Part shown: positions 1 through 9,212 of the stretch, in pieces
Position numbering within the stretch: the stretch's first letter is position 1
Layout of the letters: each line of letters starts with the position of its first letter
Source of the DNA: RHLJ01 sp965212165
Lineage (GTDB): Bacteria; Bacteroidota; Rhodothermia; Balneolales; Balneolaceae
Reading direction: 5' to 3'
Length of the DNA stretch: 64,000 nucleotides
Assembly (NCBI GenBank): GCA_965212165.1
Contig: OZ243096.1
Span: forward strand, 1,550,001-1,614,000
Notes under the pieces: generated by a model
What the model saw: the letters and a program-made list of their open reading frames with translations, nothing else
What the model was told of the DNA's origin: nothing
Databases searched by the model: none
Program-made: the position numbers and the translations under genes

Positions 1-1335
1 GAAGCAGCTTTTTTAGTGTGGAGAGAGATGCCAGCACCTCAACGAGGGGAAGTAGTTCGCCAGATTGGGCAAAAACTTCGCGAATTTAAAGAACCTCTTG
101 GGAAGCTAGTTGCGTACGAAATGGGTAAAATCAATCAAGAGGGACTCGGTGAAGTTCAGGAAATGATTGACATTTGCGATTTTGCTGTAGGATTAAGTAG
201 GCAGTTATATGGCTTAACAATGCATAGTGAGCGTCCTCAACATCGAATGTATGAGCAGTGGCATCCACTAGGAGTAGTGGGAATAATATCAGCATTTAAT
301 TTCCCAGTTGCTGTATGGAGTTGGAATGCAATGATTGCTGCTGTTTGTGGTGATGTTATGATCTGGAAAGGTTCTGAAAAGACCCCATTATGTGGAGTTG
401 CAATTCAAAAAATTGTAGCCAAAGTGCTGAAAGAAAATGATTTACCCGAAGGGATTTTCAATTTAGTTACAGGTGATAGAGAAGTAGGTGAGTGGATGAC
501 TGAAGACGAACGTATTCCTCTTATTTCAGCAACAGGTTCTATACGAATGGGTAAAGAAGTGGCAAAATCGGTAGGTGGTAGACTCGGTAAAACTATTCTT
601 GAGCTAGGTGGAAATAATGCTATAATTATTTCAGAGAATGCAGACATAGAAATGGCAATTCGTGCAACTGTTTTCGGTGCTGTTGGAACATGTGGGCAAC
701 GTTGTACTTCCACTCGAAGATTAATTATCCATGAGTCAGTTTATGATAAGGTAAAAGAACGTCTGATTAGTATCTATGAAAATGTAAATATTGGAAATCC
801 TCTTGACCCAGAAACATTAGTAGGTCCACTTATTGATGAGGATGCTGTTAATACTATGCAGAAGGCTCTGAAGCAGATTAAGAAAGAAGGCGGAAAAGTG
901 ATTTACGGCGGTGAAGTGCTTGAAAGAGAAGGACATTTTGTTCGCCCAGCACTAGCTGAGGTAAAGAATGAATATAAAATTGTTCAAGATGAGACTTTTG
1001 CTCCAATATTATATCTCATTAAATACAAAACCATTGAAGAAGCTATGAGCTATCATAATGGAGTTAAACAAGGATTAAGTTCTTCCATGTTTACATTGAA
1101 TATGCGTGAAGCTGAGAACTTTGTAAGTGTGCATGGTTCTGATTGTGGAATTGCGAATGTGAATATTGGAACAAGCGGGGCTGAAATAGGCGGAGCATTT
1201 GGCGGTGAAAAAGAAACTGGTGGTGGACGTGAATCAGGCTCTGATGCTTGGAAAGCATATATGCGCCGCCAAACAAATACCATCAACTGGGGCGATTCTC
1301 TACCGCTGGCTCAGGGAATTTCATTTGATGTCTAA
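1..1335 (+). CDS. Aldehyde dehydrogenase, ALDH7-like (5' end outside window)
   Basis: NAD-dependent aldehyde oxidation; the closest family by memory is ALDH7 (alpha-aminoadipic semialdehyde dehydrogenase, lysine catabolism). The frame is open from base 1 and reads EAAFLVWREMPAP, matching the interior of ALDH7 proteins, so the GTG at 16 is not the real start and about 65 N-terminal residues lie upstream. Visible motifs are the cofactor-site segment ISAFNFPVAVWSWN, the general-base motif LELGGNN (Glu codon at 601) and the nucleophile motif GQRCTS (Cys codon at 703). No partner gene for lysine breakdown is in view, so the substrate is inferred from family only. Confidence 0.9.
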   Translation, partial: EAAFLVWREMPAPQRGEVVRQIGQKLREFKEPLGKLVAYEMGKINQEGLGEVQEMIDICDFAVGLSRQLYGLTMHSERPQHRMYEQWHPLGVVGIISAFNFPVAVWSWNAMIAAVCGDVMIWKGSEKTPLCGVAIQKIVAKVLKENDLPEGIFNLVTGDREVGEWMTEDERIPLISATGSIRMGKEVAKSVGGRLGKTILELGGNNAIIISENADIEMAIRATVFGAVGTCGQRCTSTRRLIIHESVYDKVKERLISIYENVNIGNPLDPETLVGPLIDEDAVNTMQKALKQIKKEGGKVIYGGEVLEREGHFVRPALAEVKNEYKIVQDETFAPILYLIKYKTIEEAMSYHNGVKQGLSSSMFTLNMREAENFVSVHGSDCGIANVNIGTSGAEIGGAFGGEKETGGGRESGSDAWKAYMRRQTNTINWGDSLPLAQGISFDV

Positions 1336-1482
1336 ATCACTAAGGTGTATGGAATAGTTGACTTAGAAATAATTGTATAAAACGAATTTAGCGATGATTA
1401 TTATTCTATCCTTGATTCAGGATTTTTATGATTTGACTAACGATTTATTATTATATAGAGAATCATTCATCTAATTTCAAAT

Positions 1483-2001
1483 ATGAAAATATTTTTATTT
1501 CTCATTCTACTTTCATTTTCAACAGACCTAGTAGCACAAGATATTAAGCCAGAACAAAGACTTAAAGAACTTGGAATTGAACTTCCAGAAATCTCTCCGC
1601 CAATTGCTAATTATGTTGATGTTGTACGATCAGGAAATCTACTTTTTTTAGCTGGAAAGGGTTCTCGAAATGAAGATGGAAGTAGAATAACTGGAAAAGT
1701 TGGTGTTGACCTTACAATTGAAGAAGGATATGAAGCTGCAAAAAGTATTGCCCTTCAGCACCTCGCTGTAATCCAACGGGAAATAGGCGATCTTTCAAAA
1801 GTAGTTAGAATTGTAAAAGTACTTGGTATGGTGAATACTCCATCTGATTTCACACAACATTCTCAAGTCATAAATGGCTATTCAGATTTCATGGTTGAGA
1901 TATTTGGGGAGAAAGGGAAACATGCACGTTCAGCAGTTGGCATGAATTCTCTACCAGTTAATCTAGCTGTTGAAATTGAGGTTATTGTTGAGATTGAATA
2001 G
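1483..2001 (+). CDS. Exported RidA/YjgF-family protein
   Basis: RidA-family proteins hydrolyse reactive enamine/imine intermediates of PLP enzymes or act as related deaminases. This 172-aa protein has the fold's hallmarks: the ANYVDVVRSGNLLFLAGK strand region and a late ARSAVGMNSLP motif that carries the family's conserved Arg. Residues 1-19 (MKIFLFLILLSFSTDLVAQ) look like a Sec signal peptide with an AQ end, so it is probably periplasmic, whereas classical RidA is cytosolic. It lies alone, convergent with the PLP decarboxylase gene two bases away. Family call is firm; function is not. Confidence 0.85.
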   Translation: MKIFLFLILLSFSTDLVAQDIKPEQRLKELGIELPEISPPIANYVDVVRSGNLLFLAGKGSRNEDGSRITGKVGVDLTIEEGYEAAKSIALQHLAVIQREIGDLSKVVRIVKVLGMVNTPSDFTQHSQVINGYSDFMVEIFGEKGKHARSAVGMNSLPVNLAVEIEVIVEIE

Positions 2002-2003
2002 TC

Positions 2004-3350
2004 TTATAAATGAGATTCGATTCTCTTAATTAGCTCAGGTACAAAAGCGGCTTGTTCAGGACGCATCAACACACTTCTAAGAATACTTACCGTTTCAGTA
2101 TCGGCTACATAATCAGGATGAAGCTTTACAAATGTTGAACTTGGAACTTTGAATAACGAAAGGTAGAAGCTTTGATCTCTCATTCCAGTATCGAAAACTT
2201 TCTTTGATGCTTCACTTATTTGAGAGGTAGTTTTAATGGCCAAATTTTTGGTGAAATAAGTTAGTATATCCAGTTCAGGTTTTTTATAGGGCTGTAGCTT
2301 TTCACTATTCATCATTATTGAGTAGCCGGTAAGTGCAGCTTGTCTACATTTCGCAAGAACAGGACCAAATCCTTCTTTTTCCTTTAATGGTAAGCATTGC
2401 AATGTTGCCCATAGTGCAACTGCAGTGGCTCCGGCTCGCGAGCATTCAAGACTAATTTCTCCTAGATGTAGGTCTTCAGATGTGAAATATGTGTAGGGTG
2501 AGTCATGCTTATAAAATTTACCTACTGAAGGATCATTAAATAGTACCGCACCACATCCATATGGTTGTAGTCCATGTTTGTGAGGATCAACCACAATACT
2601 ATCTGCTTCTTGCATTAATTTCCAAGAAGTCCCATCAATAATATCTGAATCCATAAGAGTTCTGAAAAAACCGCCATATGCAGCATCAATATGGATTCTA
2701 ATTCCATGCTCTATAGCCCAAGGTAGTATTTGATCAAGTGGCTCAACTTCTCCCAAACCAGTTGTTCCGAGTGTAATTACAATTGTTCCTATTTCTTTAG
2801 GGTTTATTGATTTTAGATTAAAAGAACCATTTTCTAGTATGGGAATTTTAACTGAATCTACTCCAAGTACTTCACACATTCGGCTATGCGTGTAATGTGA
2901 GTTTTCTGAAAAAGCAGTCTTTTTTCCTGGTTTAGATTGTCTTGCCACCCAAAGTGCTTCTAAATTTGCAATAGTACCACTCGAAGTAAGGTGACCTAAA
3001 AATTCCTCTCCATATCCAAAGAAATGTGCCAAGTCTTTCATTACATCTTTTTCCATTTCGGAAGAAGGAGGTCCACCATCTAATGCATGATTGTTTGGGT
3101 TGATAGACATAGCTAAACTATAAGCAGCCCAGGCAACTGGATGTGGTGGTTTCAACATTTGCCCAGCATAAACAGGATGATGAAAAGGGAAATTGCATTT
3201 TAAACGTTCAGTCAGTTCTTCAAATACTTCAGTAAGTTTAGTATTTGAAATACCAACGGTTTGATCATCTAAATGATCTCCGAAAGAATCCTTCCAAAGC
3301 TGCAGGTTATTAAGTCCATTTTGTAACGTGTCAATTGCCTGCTTATTCAT
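2004..3350 (-). CDS. Group II pyridoxal-phosphate-dependent amino acid decarboxylase
   Basis: A 448-aa PLP enzyme of the aromatic amino acid/glutamate/aspartate decarboxylase group. Visible are the phosphate-binding segment LTSSGTIANLEALW (about 121-134), the cofactor-stacking His region SHYTH (151-155), IDAAYGG with the PLP-binding Asp222, and the Schiff-base Lys258 in VDPHKHGLQPYG. The substrate cannot be read from sequence; tyrosine, glutamate or aspartate decarboxylation are the usual options. Its start is 5 bases downstream of the DUF3078 stop on the same strand, so it may share that transcript. Confidence 0.87.
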   Translation of the reverse strand: MNKQAIDTLQNGLNNLQLWKDSFGDHLDDQTVGISNTKLTEVFEELTERLKCNFPFHHPVYAGQMLKPPHPVAWAAYSLAMSINPNNHALDGGPPSSEMEKDVMKDLAHFFGYGEEFLGHLTSSGTIANLEALWVARQSKPGKKTAFSENSHYTHSRMCEVLGVDSVKIPILENGSFNLKSINPKEIGTIVITLGTTGLGEVEPLDQILPWAIEHGIRIHIDAAYGGFFRTLMDSDIIDGTSWKLMQEADSIVVDPHKHGLQPYGCGAVLFNDPSVGKFYKHDSPYTYFTSEDLHLGEISLECSRAGATAVALWATLQCLPLKEKEGFGPVLAKCRQAALTGYSIMMNSEKLQPYKKPELDILTYFTKNLAIKTTSQISEASKKVFDTGMRDQSFYLSLFKVPSSTFVKLHPDYVADTETVSILRSVLMRPEQAAFVPELIKRIESHL

Positions 3351-3355
3351 GAATT

Positions 3356-4231
3356 TTAATAAAATTTGACTGTAATTCCAGCTGCAAATACTTGCTTCAA
3401 CTGAATCCTATTAGAATAATCATCATCATACCGAAGCTCAAATTGAAAAATAGCACTTAGATATTTATTTATTCTTCCATTAATTGAATTAAACCAATAT
3501 ACATCGGTTTGGTTTAACGGTATTAATAGATTTGTAAAGGTTTCGATACTCGTAACCAGTTGTGTATTCTCCATTAATGTATGTGAATACTGAGCTCCAA
3601 AAGTAAGACCACCTTCCGATCTGAAGTTCTTATTTTTATCAATTCGATATTGAGTATTTAATCTGTCATCAGCAACAATAGTTTGCTTAAGACCAACACC
3701 AATTTCTGCACTAAAGTCCTCATTAGGTTTTATCTCTAATCCAAAACCTTCAATTATATAAGCAGGTGCAAACCATTTTGAAATTAAAGAATCTCCACCA
3801 GCTTGAGATTTATTATAATCAAAACCATCCGCAAATTGAGTTTTGAATTGAACAGCGCCATATGCAGAATAAATGCTCCCATCGCTAAGTTCATAGGTCA
3901 CACGATTACGAATAGAAATTAAATCATCAGTTTTTCGAAGATCAGTACCATCAATTTTTGACTTACCATATCGCAGATGTGTTCTAAAACCATAGGTGAA
4001 CCTTGAATTTCGATAGTACTTTGTATAAACAGTTGAAGCTGTACCACTAATGGAGTTAACCCCACCTTCGCTCCAGTTATTAAAGTTTGCTTGAGCACCA
4101 TTAAAGTTTGCTACCCAAGTATGATGCCAGTCATCAATATCATTTGGAACTACAATAATTTGTGCTTGAACACTATGAGTAGAAGATAAAATAGTGAAGA
4201 GGAAGAATAACGATAAAAAAATTCTAAACAT
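3356..4231 (-). CDS. DUF3078 family protein, probable outer-membrane/periplasmic
   Basis: A 291-aa protein with a signal peptide (MFRIFLSLFFLFTILSSTHS, ending near VQAQ) and the DUF3078 signature of an ANFNNWSEGGVNSISG segment followed by repeated amphipathic strands rich in Tyr, Asn and Asp. The alternating strand pattern and terminal aromatic residue (ends VKFY) suggest a beta-barrel in the outer membrane. Function of the family is unknown. It is a clear paralogue of the next upstream gene: both have WSEGGVN, TKYYR/TRLYR, RKSDDLISIR and FELRYDDD motifs in the same order. The two are separated by 171 bases. Confidence 0.82.
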   Translation of the reverse strand: MFRIFLSLFFLFTILSSTHSVQAQIIVVPNDIDDWHHTWVANFNGAQANFNNWSEGGVNSISGTASTVYTKYYRNSRFTYGFRTHLRYGKSKIDGTDLRKTDDLISIRNRVTYELSDGSIYSAYGAVQFKTQFADGFDYNKSQAGGDSLISKWFAPAYIIEGFGLEIKPNEDFSAEIGVGLKQTIVADDRLNTQYRIDKNKNFRSEGGLTFGAQYSHTLMENTQLVTSIETFTNLLIPLNQTDVYWFNSINGRINKYLSAIFQFELRYDDDYSNRIQLKQVFAAGITVKFY

Positions 4232-4339
4232 TCTTTCAACGATTGTTAAGAGGAAATTGCCAATAAAATTGATACTAAAAATAGAAATGAATTATTAAAC
4301 TAGGAATTGGGATGCTAGATAGAACAGGAAAATATTGAA

Positions 4340-4376
4340 AATAGAAAAACTATGCACGCTCAAGATTATGAGCGCG
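4340..4376 (-). terminator. Weak hairpin between the two DUF3078 genes
   Basis: The complementary arms CGCTCA (4357-4362) and TGAGCG (4369-4374) form a short GC-rich stem. On the minus strand a run of five T (4345-4349) follows after a gap of about 7 bases, which is long for an intrinsic terminator. It may separate the upstream paralogue's transcript from the downstream one. Confidence 0.35.
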
Positions 4377-4402
4377 AATAGTTTATAAGAGGAAGAGTAG
4401 AA

Positions 4403-5269
4403 TTAAAAAAGACTAACGGTTATACCAGCAGAAAGAACTTGTTTAACCTGAATTTCACTAGAGAAATCGTCGTCATATCTCAACTCGAATTGGAATGATG
4501 CACTCACAATTGAATTTATTTGTCCTGTAATTTCATTGGTCCAGAAAACATCTGTTTCATTAAGAGGGAGTAAGAAATTTGTGAATGTTTCGAGGCTACT
4601 CGAATATTGGATATTTTCAGCGATGGTATTTTGATAGGTAATCCCAGTTGTAAAACCACCTTCTGATCTGAAATTGTCGGTCATATTGTACAAACCAACT
4701 AAATCATCATCATTAACTATAGTTTGTTTAAGTGCAAAACCTCCTTCAATTTGTAGATGATCATTTGCTAAATATTCAAGACCAATTCCTTCAGTAAAAT
4801 AGCCAGGAGCCATAAAGCTTGAGATCAAGATGTCTTCTCCAAGTAGACCCGCTCCGTAATTATATCCCTCTGCAAATTGTGTTTTAAATTGGAAAGCACC
4901 ATAAGCGGATAAATTACTTCCTTCAGACAAGTCATATACTACACGACTTCTGATAGAAATGAGATCATCAGATTTACGTGTATCTCCATCAATTCTAGAT
5001 TGACCATAGCGGAGATTTGCTCTGAAACCAAAGCCAAATTGATCTTTCCGATAAAGTCTTGTGTATACCGTTGAGAAAGTTCCACTAATAGTATTTACTC
5101 CACCTTCGCTCCAATTATCAAATGAGGCTTGAGAACCATTTAAATTTAATATCCAGGTTTCTCCCCATCCAGTTTGGTCTTCAGGAATAACAATAGTTTG
5201 AGCATTTAACGGGGTGATATATAGAACGATTAGAAGTCCTAAAACAAAAAGAGTTGAAGTTTTTTTCAC
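4403..5269 (-). CDS. DUF3078 family protein, paralogue
   Basis: A 288-aa exported protein (signal peptide MKKTSTLFVLGLLIVLYI, ending LNAQ) with the same architecture as the neighbouring 291-aa protein: an ASFDNWSEGGVNTISG motif near the N-terminus, then strand repeats, an RKSDDLISIRSRV segment and a C-terminal FELRYDDDFSSEIQVKQVLSAGI stretch that closely matches its neighbour. The last residue is Phe, common for outer-membrane barrels. A tandem duplication is the simplest explanation. No function is known for the family. Confidence 0.82.
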   Translation of the reverse strand: MKKTSTLFVLGLLIVLYITPLNAQTIVIPEDQTGWGETWILNLNGSQASFDNWSEGGVNTISGTFSTVYTRLYRKDQFGFGFRANLRYGQSRIDGDTRKSDDLISIRSRVVYDLSEGSNLSAYGAFQFKTQFAEGYNYGAGLLGEDILISSFMAPGYFTEGIGLEYLANDHLQIEGGFALKQTIVNDDDLVGLYNMTDNFRSEGGFTTGITYQNTIAENIQYSSSLETFTNFLLPLNETDVFWTNEITGQINSIVSASFQFELRYDDDFSSEIQVKQVLSAGITVSLF

Positions 5270-5305
5270 GGTATTGATTTAATAAGATGATTGTTTATGA
5301 TGTCT

Positions 5306-5803
5306 TCAATTATTCTTAAAGAGTACAACTTGATGAAGCTGCCCTTCATTTAGTATTACTTCAATATGTTCCCCAAATTTTGTAGGGACTGTAATTCCTG
5401 TTAACTCTGAAAGAACGGGGTATGTTCGATGTCCCCGATCTATTAAAGTAAGAACTTCTAGATTTCTAGGCTCGTTAGAGTAACATAATGTTGACAAGGC
5501 ACTGAACATTGTTTTACCAGAAAAAATTACATCATCAATCATTAAAACAAACTTTTCAGTGCAATTCGGTAAAGTGTTTTTTGGTCCGGTATTTTGCACA
5601 TCAAATTTATGTAATTCAATTTCTGCACCCGTTAACTCAACTAAATGAGATTGAATTTCAGTTGCTATTGCAAACCCTCTTTCATTCAGCCCTATGAGAA
5701 CAAGATGATGGTCGCTTTGTAATTGTTCCCATACCTGTATAGCTAATCTTCTAATAGTTCTAGCTATTCTATCTTTGTTCATTAAAATTATTTGCTCTGG
5801 CAT
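5306..5803 (-). CDS. Phosphoribosyltransferase, PyrR-like
   Basis: A 165-aa type I phosphoribosyltransferase-fold protein. The PRPP-binding motif is clear in VLMIDDVIFSGKTMFSAL, and a PyrR-like GLNERGF segment occurs near residue 50. PyrR proteins bind PRPP and UMP, may regulate pyrimidine genes by RNA attenuation and have weak uracil phosphoribosyltransferase activity. Here it sits upstream of DUF3078 genes rather than pyr genes (pyrF is about 14 kb away), so a regulatory role is unproven. No pyr attenuator was seen next to it. Confidence 0.75.
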   Translation of the reverse strand: MPEQIILMNKDRIARTIRRLAIQVWEQLQSDHHLVLIGLNERGFAIATEIQSHLVELTGAEIELHKFDVQNTGPKNTLPNCTEKFVLMIDDVIFSGKTMFSALSTLCYSNEPRNLEVLTLIDRGHRTYPVLSELTGITVPTKFGEHIEVILNEGQLHQVVLFKNN

Positions 5804-5931
5804 AGTTCAGTCTTTAAATGATTTGATATAAGAAAGGTAATATTTTATTAAACTATTTTGAGTACAAAACTTTAAATTAAACGTTAAAGCTGTACATTAA
5901 CAGTGTTAACCTGAGATTAAAAATTAGAGAA

Positions 5932-6225
5932 ATGAACAGATCATTAGGAACTTTGATAACCACTATAGTAGGATTTTCTGCTGGAGTTGTAGTTGGGTTA
6001 TTACTCTCTCCAAAAAGTGGTAAAGAAAATCGTAAATGGATTTCCAGTCAAACTGGTGAGGCCAAAAACTGGGTAGAGCATAATGGAACAAGGATAGTAA
6101 AAGAGAGCGAGCAAAAACTAAATAAGATTGCAAGTGATGTGAAAAAAGTTATCCCAGATTTATATGAAGCAACTTCTGCCATATTATTTGAGGAGGAAGA
6201 GTTAGAGCTAGAAAAAGATGCCTGA
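5932..6225 (+). CDS. YtxH domain-containing small membrane protein
   Basis: A 97-aa protein with one N-terminal hydrophobic segment (TLITTIVGFSAGVVVGLLLS, about 6-26) followed at once by PKSGKENRKW, the standard YtxH junction. A charged, coiled-coil-like tail and an acidic C-terminus (EEEELELEKDA) complete it. YtxH proteins are poorly understood, often stress-linked, membrane-anchored proteins. The stop overlaps the DUF2851 start by 8 bases, so the two are translationally coupled. Confidence 0.8.
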   Translation: MNRSLGTLITTIVGFSAGVVVGLLLSPKSGKENRKWISSQTGEAKNWVEHNGTRIVKESEQKLNKIASDVKKVIPDLYEATSAILFEEEELELEKDA

Positions 6226-7384
6226 TTCTGGATTTAAATATTCAGAAAATATTCTTCAGTGGATATGGAAAAATTTACTTTTTGATAGTGCACAATTAAG
6301 AACAACTAAGGGAAATTCGATTAGTATATATGATCAAGGAGAATTGAATCAAACGGATGGTCCGGATTTTTTGAATGCCAAAATTTTAATAGATGGTTTA
6401 GTATGGCACGGTGCTGTAGAATTGCACTTAAAATCCAGTGGATGGAAGCAGCATGGGCATAATGTCGACGATTCATATAATAAAGTAGTTTTACATGTAG
6501 TCGTTGAAAATAATCCTAAATCGGTTTATACCAATTTGGGAGAAGAGTTACAGACTTTAAATCTCCTTCCGCATTTATCCTCTCAGCTATCATCACTTAT
6601 TTCAAAATTTGATCACGGTAATAAATTGCCTTGTTCTGGTAGTATACGATATATATCAGAAGAAGCTTTTCTAAAACAAATTGAAAAAGCGCATAATGAA
6701 TACTTGGAAAAAAAGGGGAATGATTTTCTTTCATTCTATAAACCGGAGTTACTTCCATCAATAGCATGGAAATATGCATTAGTATTAAGTGTTTTTGATG
6801 GTTTTGGTATATCAAATAATCGTGAAGCTATGCTAAAAGTAGGAGAGTGGTTTCTTGATCAATACAAAAAAAATTCAAAATCTATTATAGATGATGCATT
6901 TGAATTCTCTGGCTTTGGCGAAATAGATTCAGAGATAAAATGGAATTACAAAGGGGTATTTCCAGCAAGTCATCCTAAGAATAGAATAGTACAAGCCATT
7001 AATATGGCGAAAATTATATTAGAAACTCCATTCGAGAATTTTTTAAAACATAATGCTTTTGAGTTATGGAATACTTGGGCAAATGAGTTTGATCTAGTAA
7101 GAAATAGAAGACTAAAAGTATTATATGGCACGGTATATATTCCTAGCTTATATGTATTAGGGAATCTTTTCTATCATAGTAAATTGGTTAAGCTATCTGT
7201 GCTCGAATGGAATAGATATCAAGTTCCAATTCCAAAATCTATAGCCAAATCTTTTGAAGATTTTCAAGATATCAATCCAAAAACCTATACAAAGAAACTA
7301 GGAGTAGTACATCAATTTAACACTTATTGTGAAGCAAGAAGATGCCATGAATGTTTTGTGCTAAAAAAAGTAATTTTATCTTGA
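6218..7384 (+). CDS. DUF2851 family protein
   Basis: A 388-aa soluble protein of the DUF2851 family, widespread in Bacteroidota and relatives. Recognisable features are the N-terminal ENILQWIWKNLLFD segment, GPDFLNAKILIDGLVWHGAVELHLKSSGWKQHGH, and a C-terminal cysteine cluster (YCEARRCHECFVLKK) of the kind seen in the family. Biochemical function is unknown; the WHGAVELHLKSSDW-type segment recalls nuclease-like folds, but that is only inference. The start overlaps the YtxH gene by 8 bases and tRNA-Gln begins 50 bases after the stop. Confidence 0.8.
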   Translation: MPDSGFKYSENILQWIWKNLLFDSAQLRTTKGNSISIYDQGELNQTDGPDFLNAKILIDGLVWHGAVELHLKSSGWKQHGHNVDDSYNKVVLHVVVENNPKSVYTNLGEELQTLNLLPHLSSQLSSLISKFDHGNKLPCSGSIRYISEEAFLKQIEKAHNEYLEKKGNDFLSFYKPELLPSIAWKYALVLSVFDGFGISNNREAMLKVGEWFLDQYKKNSKSIIDDAFEFSGFGEIDSEIKWNYKGVFPASHPKNRIVQAINMAKIILETPFENFLKHNAFELWNTWANEFDLVRNRRLKVLYGTVYIPSLYVLGNLFYHSKLVKLSVLEWNRYQVPIPKSIAKSFEDFQDINPKTYTKKLGVVHQFNTYCEARRCHECFVLKKVILS

Positions 7385-7434
7385 TTGAGTTTGTAGGTGT
7401 CCCTATCTTTGGAGTCTGTCGATGAATCGAATTA

Positions 7435-7505
7435 TGCCCGGTCGTCTAATGGCAGGACAGCTGGTTTTGGTCCAGTCGGTGGGGGTTCGAATCCTCCCCG
7501 GGCAA
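7435..7505 (+). tRNA. tRNA-Gln (anticodon UUG)
   Basis: Cloverleaf is readable: acceptor arms TGCCCGG (7435-7441) and CCGGGCA (7498-7504), anticodon stem GCTGG/CCAGT with loop TTTTGGT giving anticodon TTG, and T-arm GGGGG-TTCGAAT-CCTCC. Discriminator A at 7505; the CCA end is not fully encoded (next bases CAA). Confidence 0.96.
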
Positions 7506-7582
7506 CAATACTCAGAAAGATGATTAAGGATGCGTCTTTTTGTTTTATGTAATCCTGAAATTTTCAGTGCTAGCAAATTATT

Positions 7583-8515
7583 TTGGACAGTCCTCTCGCA
7601 ATATTTTCCGGTACCAGTAATCCGGCTTTGGCTCGCGCCATAGCTAAGGAGTACGGCACCACTTTGGGTAAAGTAACCGTCAAGCAATTCTCGGATGGAG
7701 AGCTTTATGTCAAATTTCAACAAAGTATTCGAGGTGAGGATATATTCATTGTTCAACCAACTCCTCCTCCTGGTGATAACATCATCGAATTATTATTGAT
7801 GTTAGATGCGGCAAAAAGAGCTTCTGTAAAAAGAGTTACTGCCGTAATTCCTTATTTCGGGTACGCCCGCCAAGATCGTAAGGATCAACCCAGAGTATCT
7901 ATTGGATCTAAGCTTATGGCTAACCTTTTGGTTGAAGCTGGAGCGGATCGTGTATTAACAATGGATTTACATGCTGCACAAATTCAGGGTTTCTTTGATA
8001 TTCCACTCGACCATTTATATGCAAGCCGAGTGTTTATCGACCACTTTACTGAACATCCAATTGATAATCTTGTGGTTGTAGCACCTGATGTAGGCAGCTT
8101 AAAAATGGCTCGCTCTTATTCAAAAAAACTGGGAGCTACTTTGGCCTTTATTGATAAGCGTCGCCCAAAGCCGAATGAATCGGAAATCATGAATATTATT
8201 GGTGAAGTGGAAGGCAAGAATGTGTTGATAGTTGATGACTTGATTGACACCGCTGGTACGTTAACCAATGCTGCAGCTGCTATGAAAGAGCGCGGTGCAT
8301 TGAATATTTCTGCGATTTGTTCGCACCCGATACTCTCGGGGCCAGCTTTCCAGCGAATCGATGATTCGCCCATTGATGAATTATTAGTTACAGATACAAT
8401 ACCGCTCCGCCAACCTTCTGATAAAATAAAGGTTTTGAGTGTTGCGAATATTTTTGCTGAAGCAATTCAGCGTATTCATACTAATGATACTATCAGTGCT
8501 TTGTTTGATAATTAA
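7583..8515 (+). CDS. prs: Ribose-phosphate pyrophosphokinase
   Basis: Makes PRPP from ribose 5-phosphate and ATP for nucleotide, His and Trp synthesis. The 310-aa protein begins DSPLAIFSGTSNPALA, has FGYARQDRK (ATP/substrate region), the DLHAAQIQGFF segment and the PRPP loop VLIVDDLIDTAGT (about 213-225). There is no in-frame ATG: a TAG lies at 7571-7573 and the only codons before the conserved N-terminus are CAA ATT ATT TTG, so TTG at 7583 is the likely start. A 37-codon reading frame opening with ATG at 7530 overlaps this start in another frame. It is first in a prs-rplY-pth-hppA run, 78 bases after tRNA-Gln. Confidence 0.94.
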   Translation: MDSPLAIFSGTSNPALARAIAKEYGTTLGKVTVKQFSDGELYVKFQQSIRGEDIFIVQPTPPPGDNIIELLLMLDAAKRASVKRVTAVIPYFGYARQDRKDQPRVSIGSKLMANLLVEAGADRVLTMDLHAAQIQGFFDIPLDHLYASRVFIDHFTEHPIDNLVVVAPDVGSLKMARSYSKKLGATLAFIDKRRPKPNESEIMNIIGEVEGKNVLIVDDLIDTAGTLTNAAAAMKERGALNISAICSHPILSGPAFQRIDDSPIDELLVTDTIPLRQPSDKIKVLSVANIFAEAIQRIHTNDTISALFDN

Positions 8516-8539
8516 TGTTTATAAGGTAAACGTAAAAAA

Positions 8540-9187
8540 ATGGCATACCCAGAATTAGTAAAAATTGAAGGAACTCCACGTGAGCTCAGCAAAAAAGCAA
8601 ATCGTGCATTACGAGAAGAAAAAAGAGTTCCAGCTGTACTTTATGGTCCAGAAATTGAAGAAAATGTTCACTTTTCGGTCGACGAGTTAGAGCTAGAGAA
8701 AATACTTAGAAAAGCACATACTAAGCTTCAGGAATTAACTGTAGAAGGTAAAGTGTATAAAACACTTCTTAAAAGAATGGAATACGATCCAGTTACTGAT
8801 CGTCCTATTCATGCAGATTTTTATGTATTAGCTGATACTCATAAAGTAACACTTAGAGTACCTGTTAAAATTGTAGGAACTTCTCGAGGAGTGATTGAGA
8901 ATGGTGGTCGTATGTTACAACCAATGAAATTCGTTAGAATTCGTGTACTTCCTCAATACATTGTGTCTCAATTTGAAGTAGATATTACAGAACTAAAAAT
9001 CGGTGATTCTTTCCATGTTAGTGACTTAACATTGGAAGGTATTATTCCTCTAGATGCTTTAACTAGAACTATTGTTACTATTAGACCTCCAAAAGGCGCT
9101 CTTGTAACTGAGCTTGATGAAGAAGAAGCAACTGAAGAAGGTGCTGAAGAAGCAACCGAAGAATCTGAAGAGTCTTCAGAAGATTAA
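8540..9187 (+). CDS. rplY: 50S ribosomal protein L25/general stress protein Ctc
   Basis: 5S rRNA-binding protein of the long CTC type (215 aa). The N-terminal L25 domain (about 5-95) shows GTPRELSKKANRALREEKRVPAVLYGP and the TLLKRMEYDPVTDRPIHADFY segment; the C-terminal Ctc beta domain follows (about 100-190), and the tail is acidic (EEEATEEGAEEATEESEESSED). The prs-rplY-pth order is a common conserved neighbourhood. The start ATG lies 24 bases after the prs stop. Confidence 0.95.
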   Translation: MAYPELVKIEGTPRELSKKANRALREEKRVPAVLYGPEIEENVHFSVDELELEKILRKAHTKLQELTVEGKVYKTLLKRMEYDPVTDRPIHADFYVLADTHKVTLRVPVKIVGTSRGVIENGGRMLQPMKFVRIRVLPQYIVSQFEVDITELKIGDSFHVSDLTLEGIIPLDALTRTIVTIRPPKGALVTELDEEEATEEGAEEATEESEESSED

Positions 9188-9212
9188 GACGATTATTTAG
9201 CAGGGTTCTGTC

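Noticed and set aside
405..713. 102-aa minus-strand frame inside the aldehyde dehydrogenase gene
   Set aside because: Antisense shadow of a well-matched gene; its translation has no family features and no start context.
7403..7756. 117-aa minus-strand frame across tRNA-Gln and prs
   Set aside because: Runs over a clear tRNA and the conserved prs N-terminus; coding reading is an artefact.
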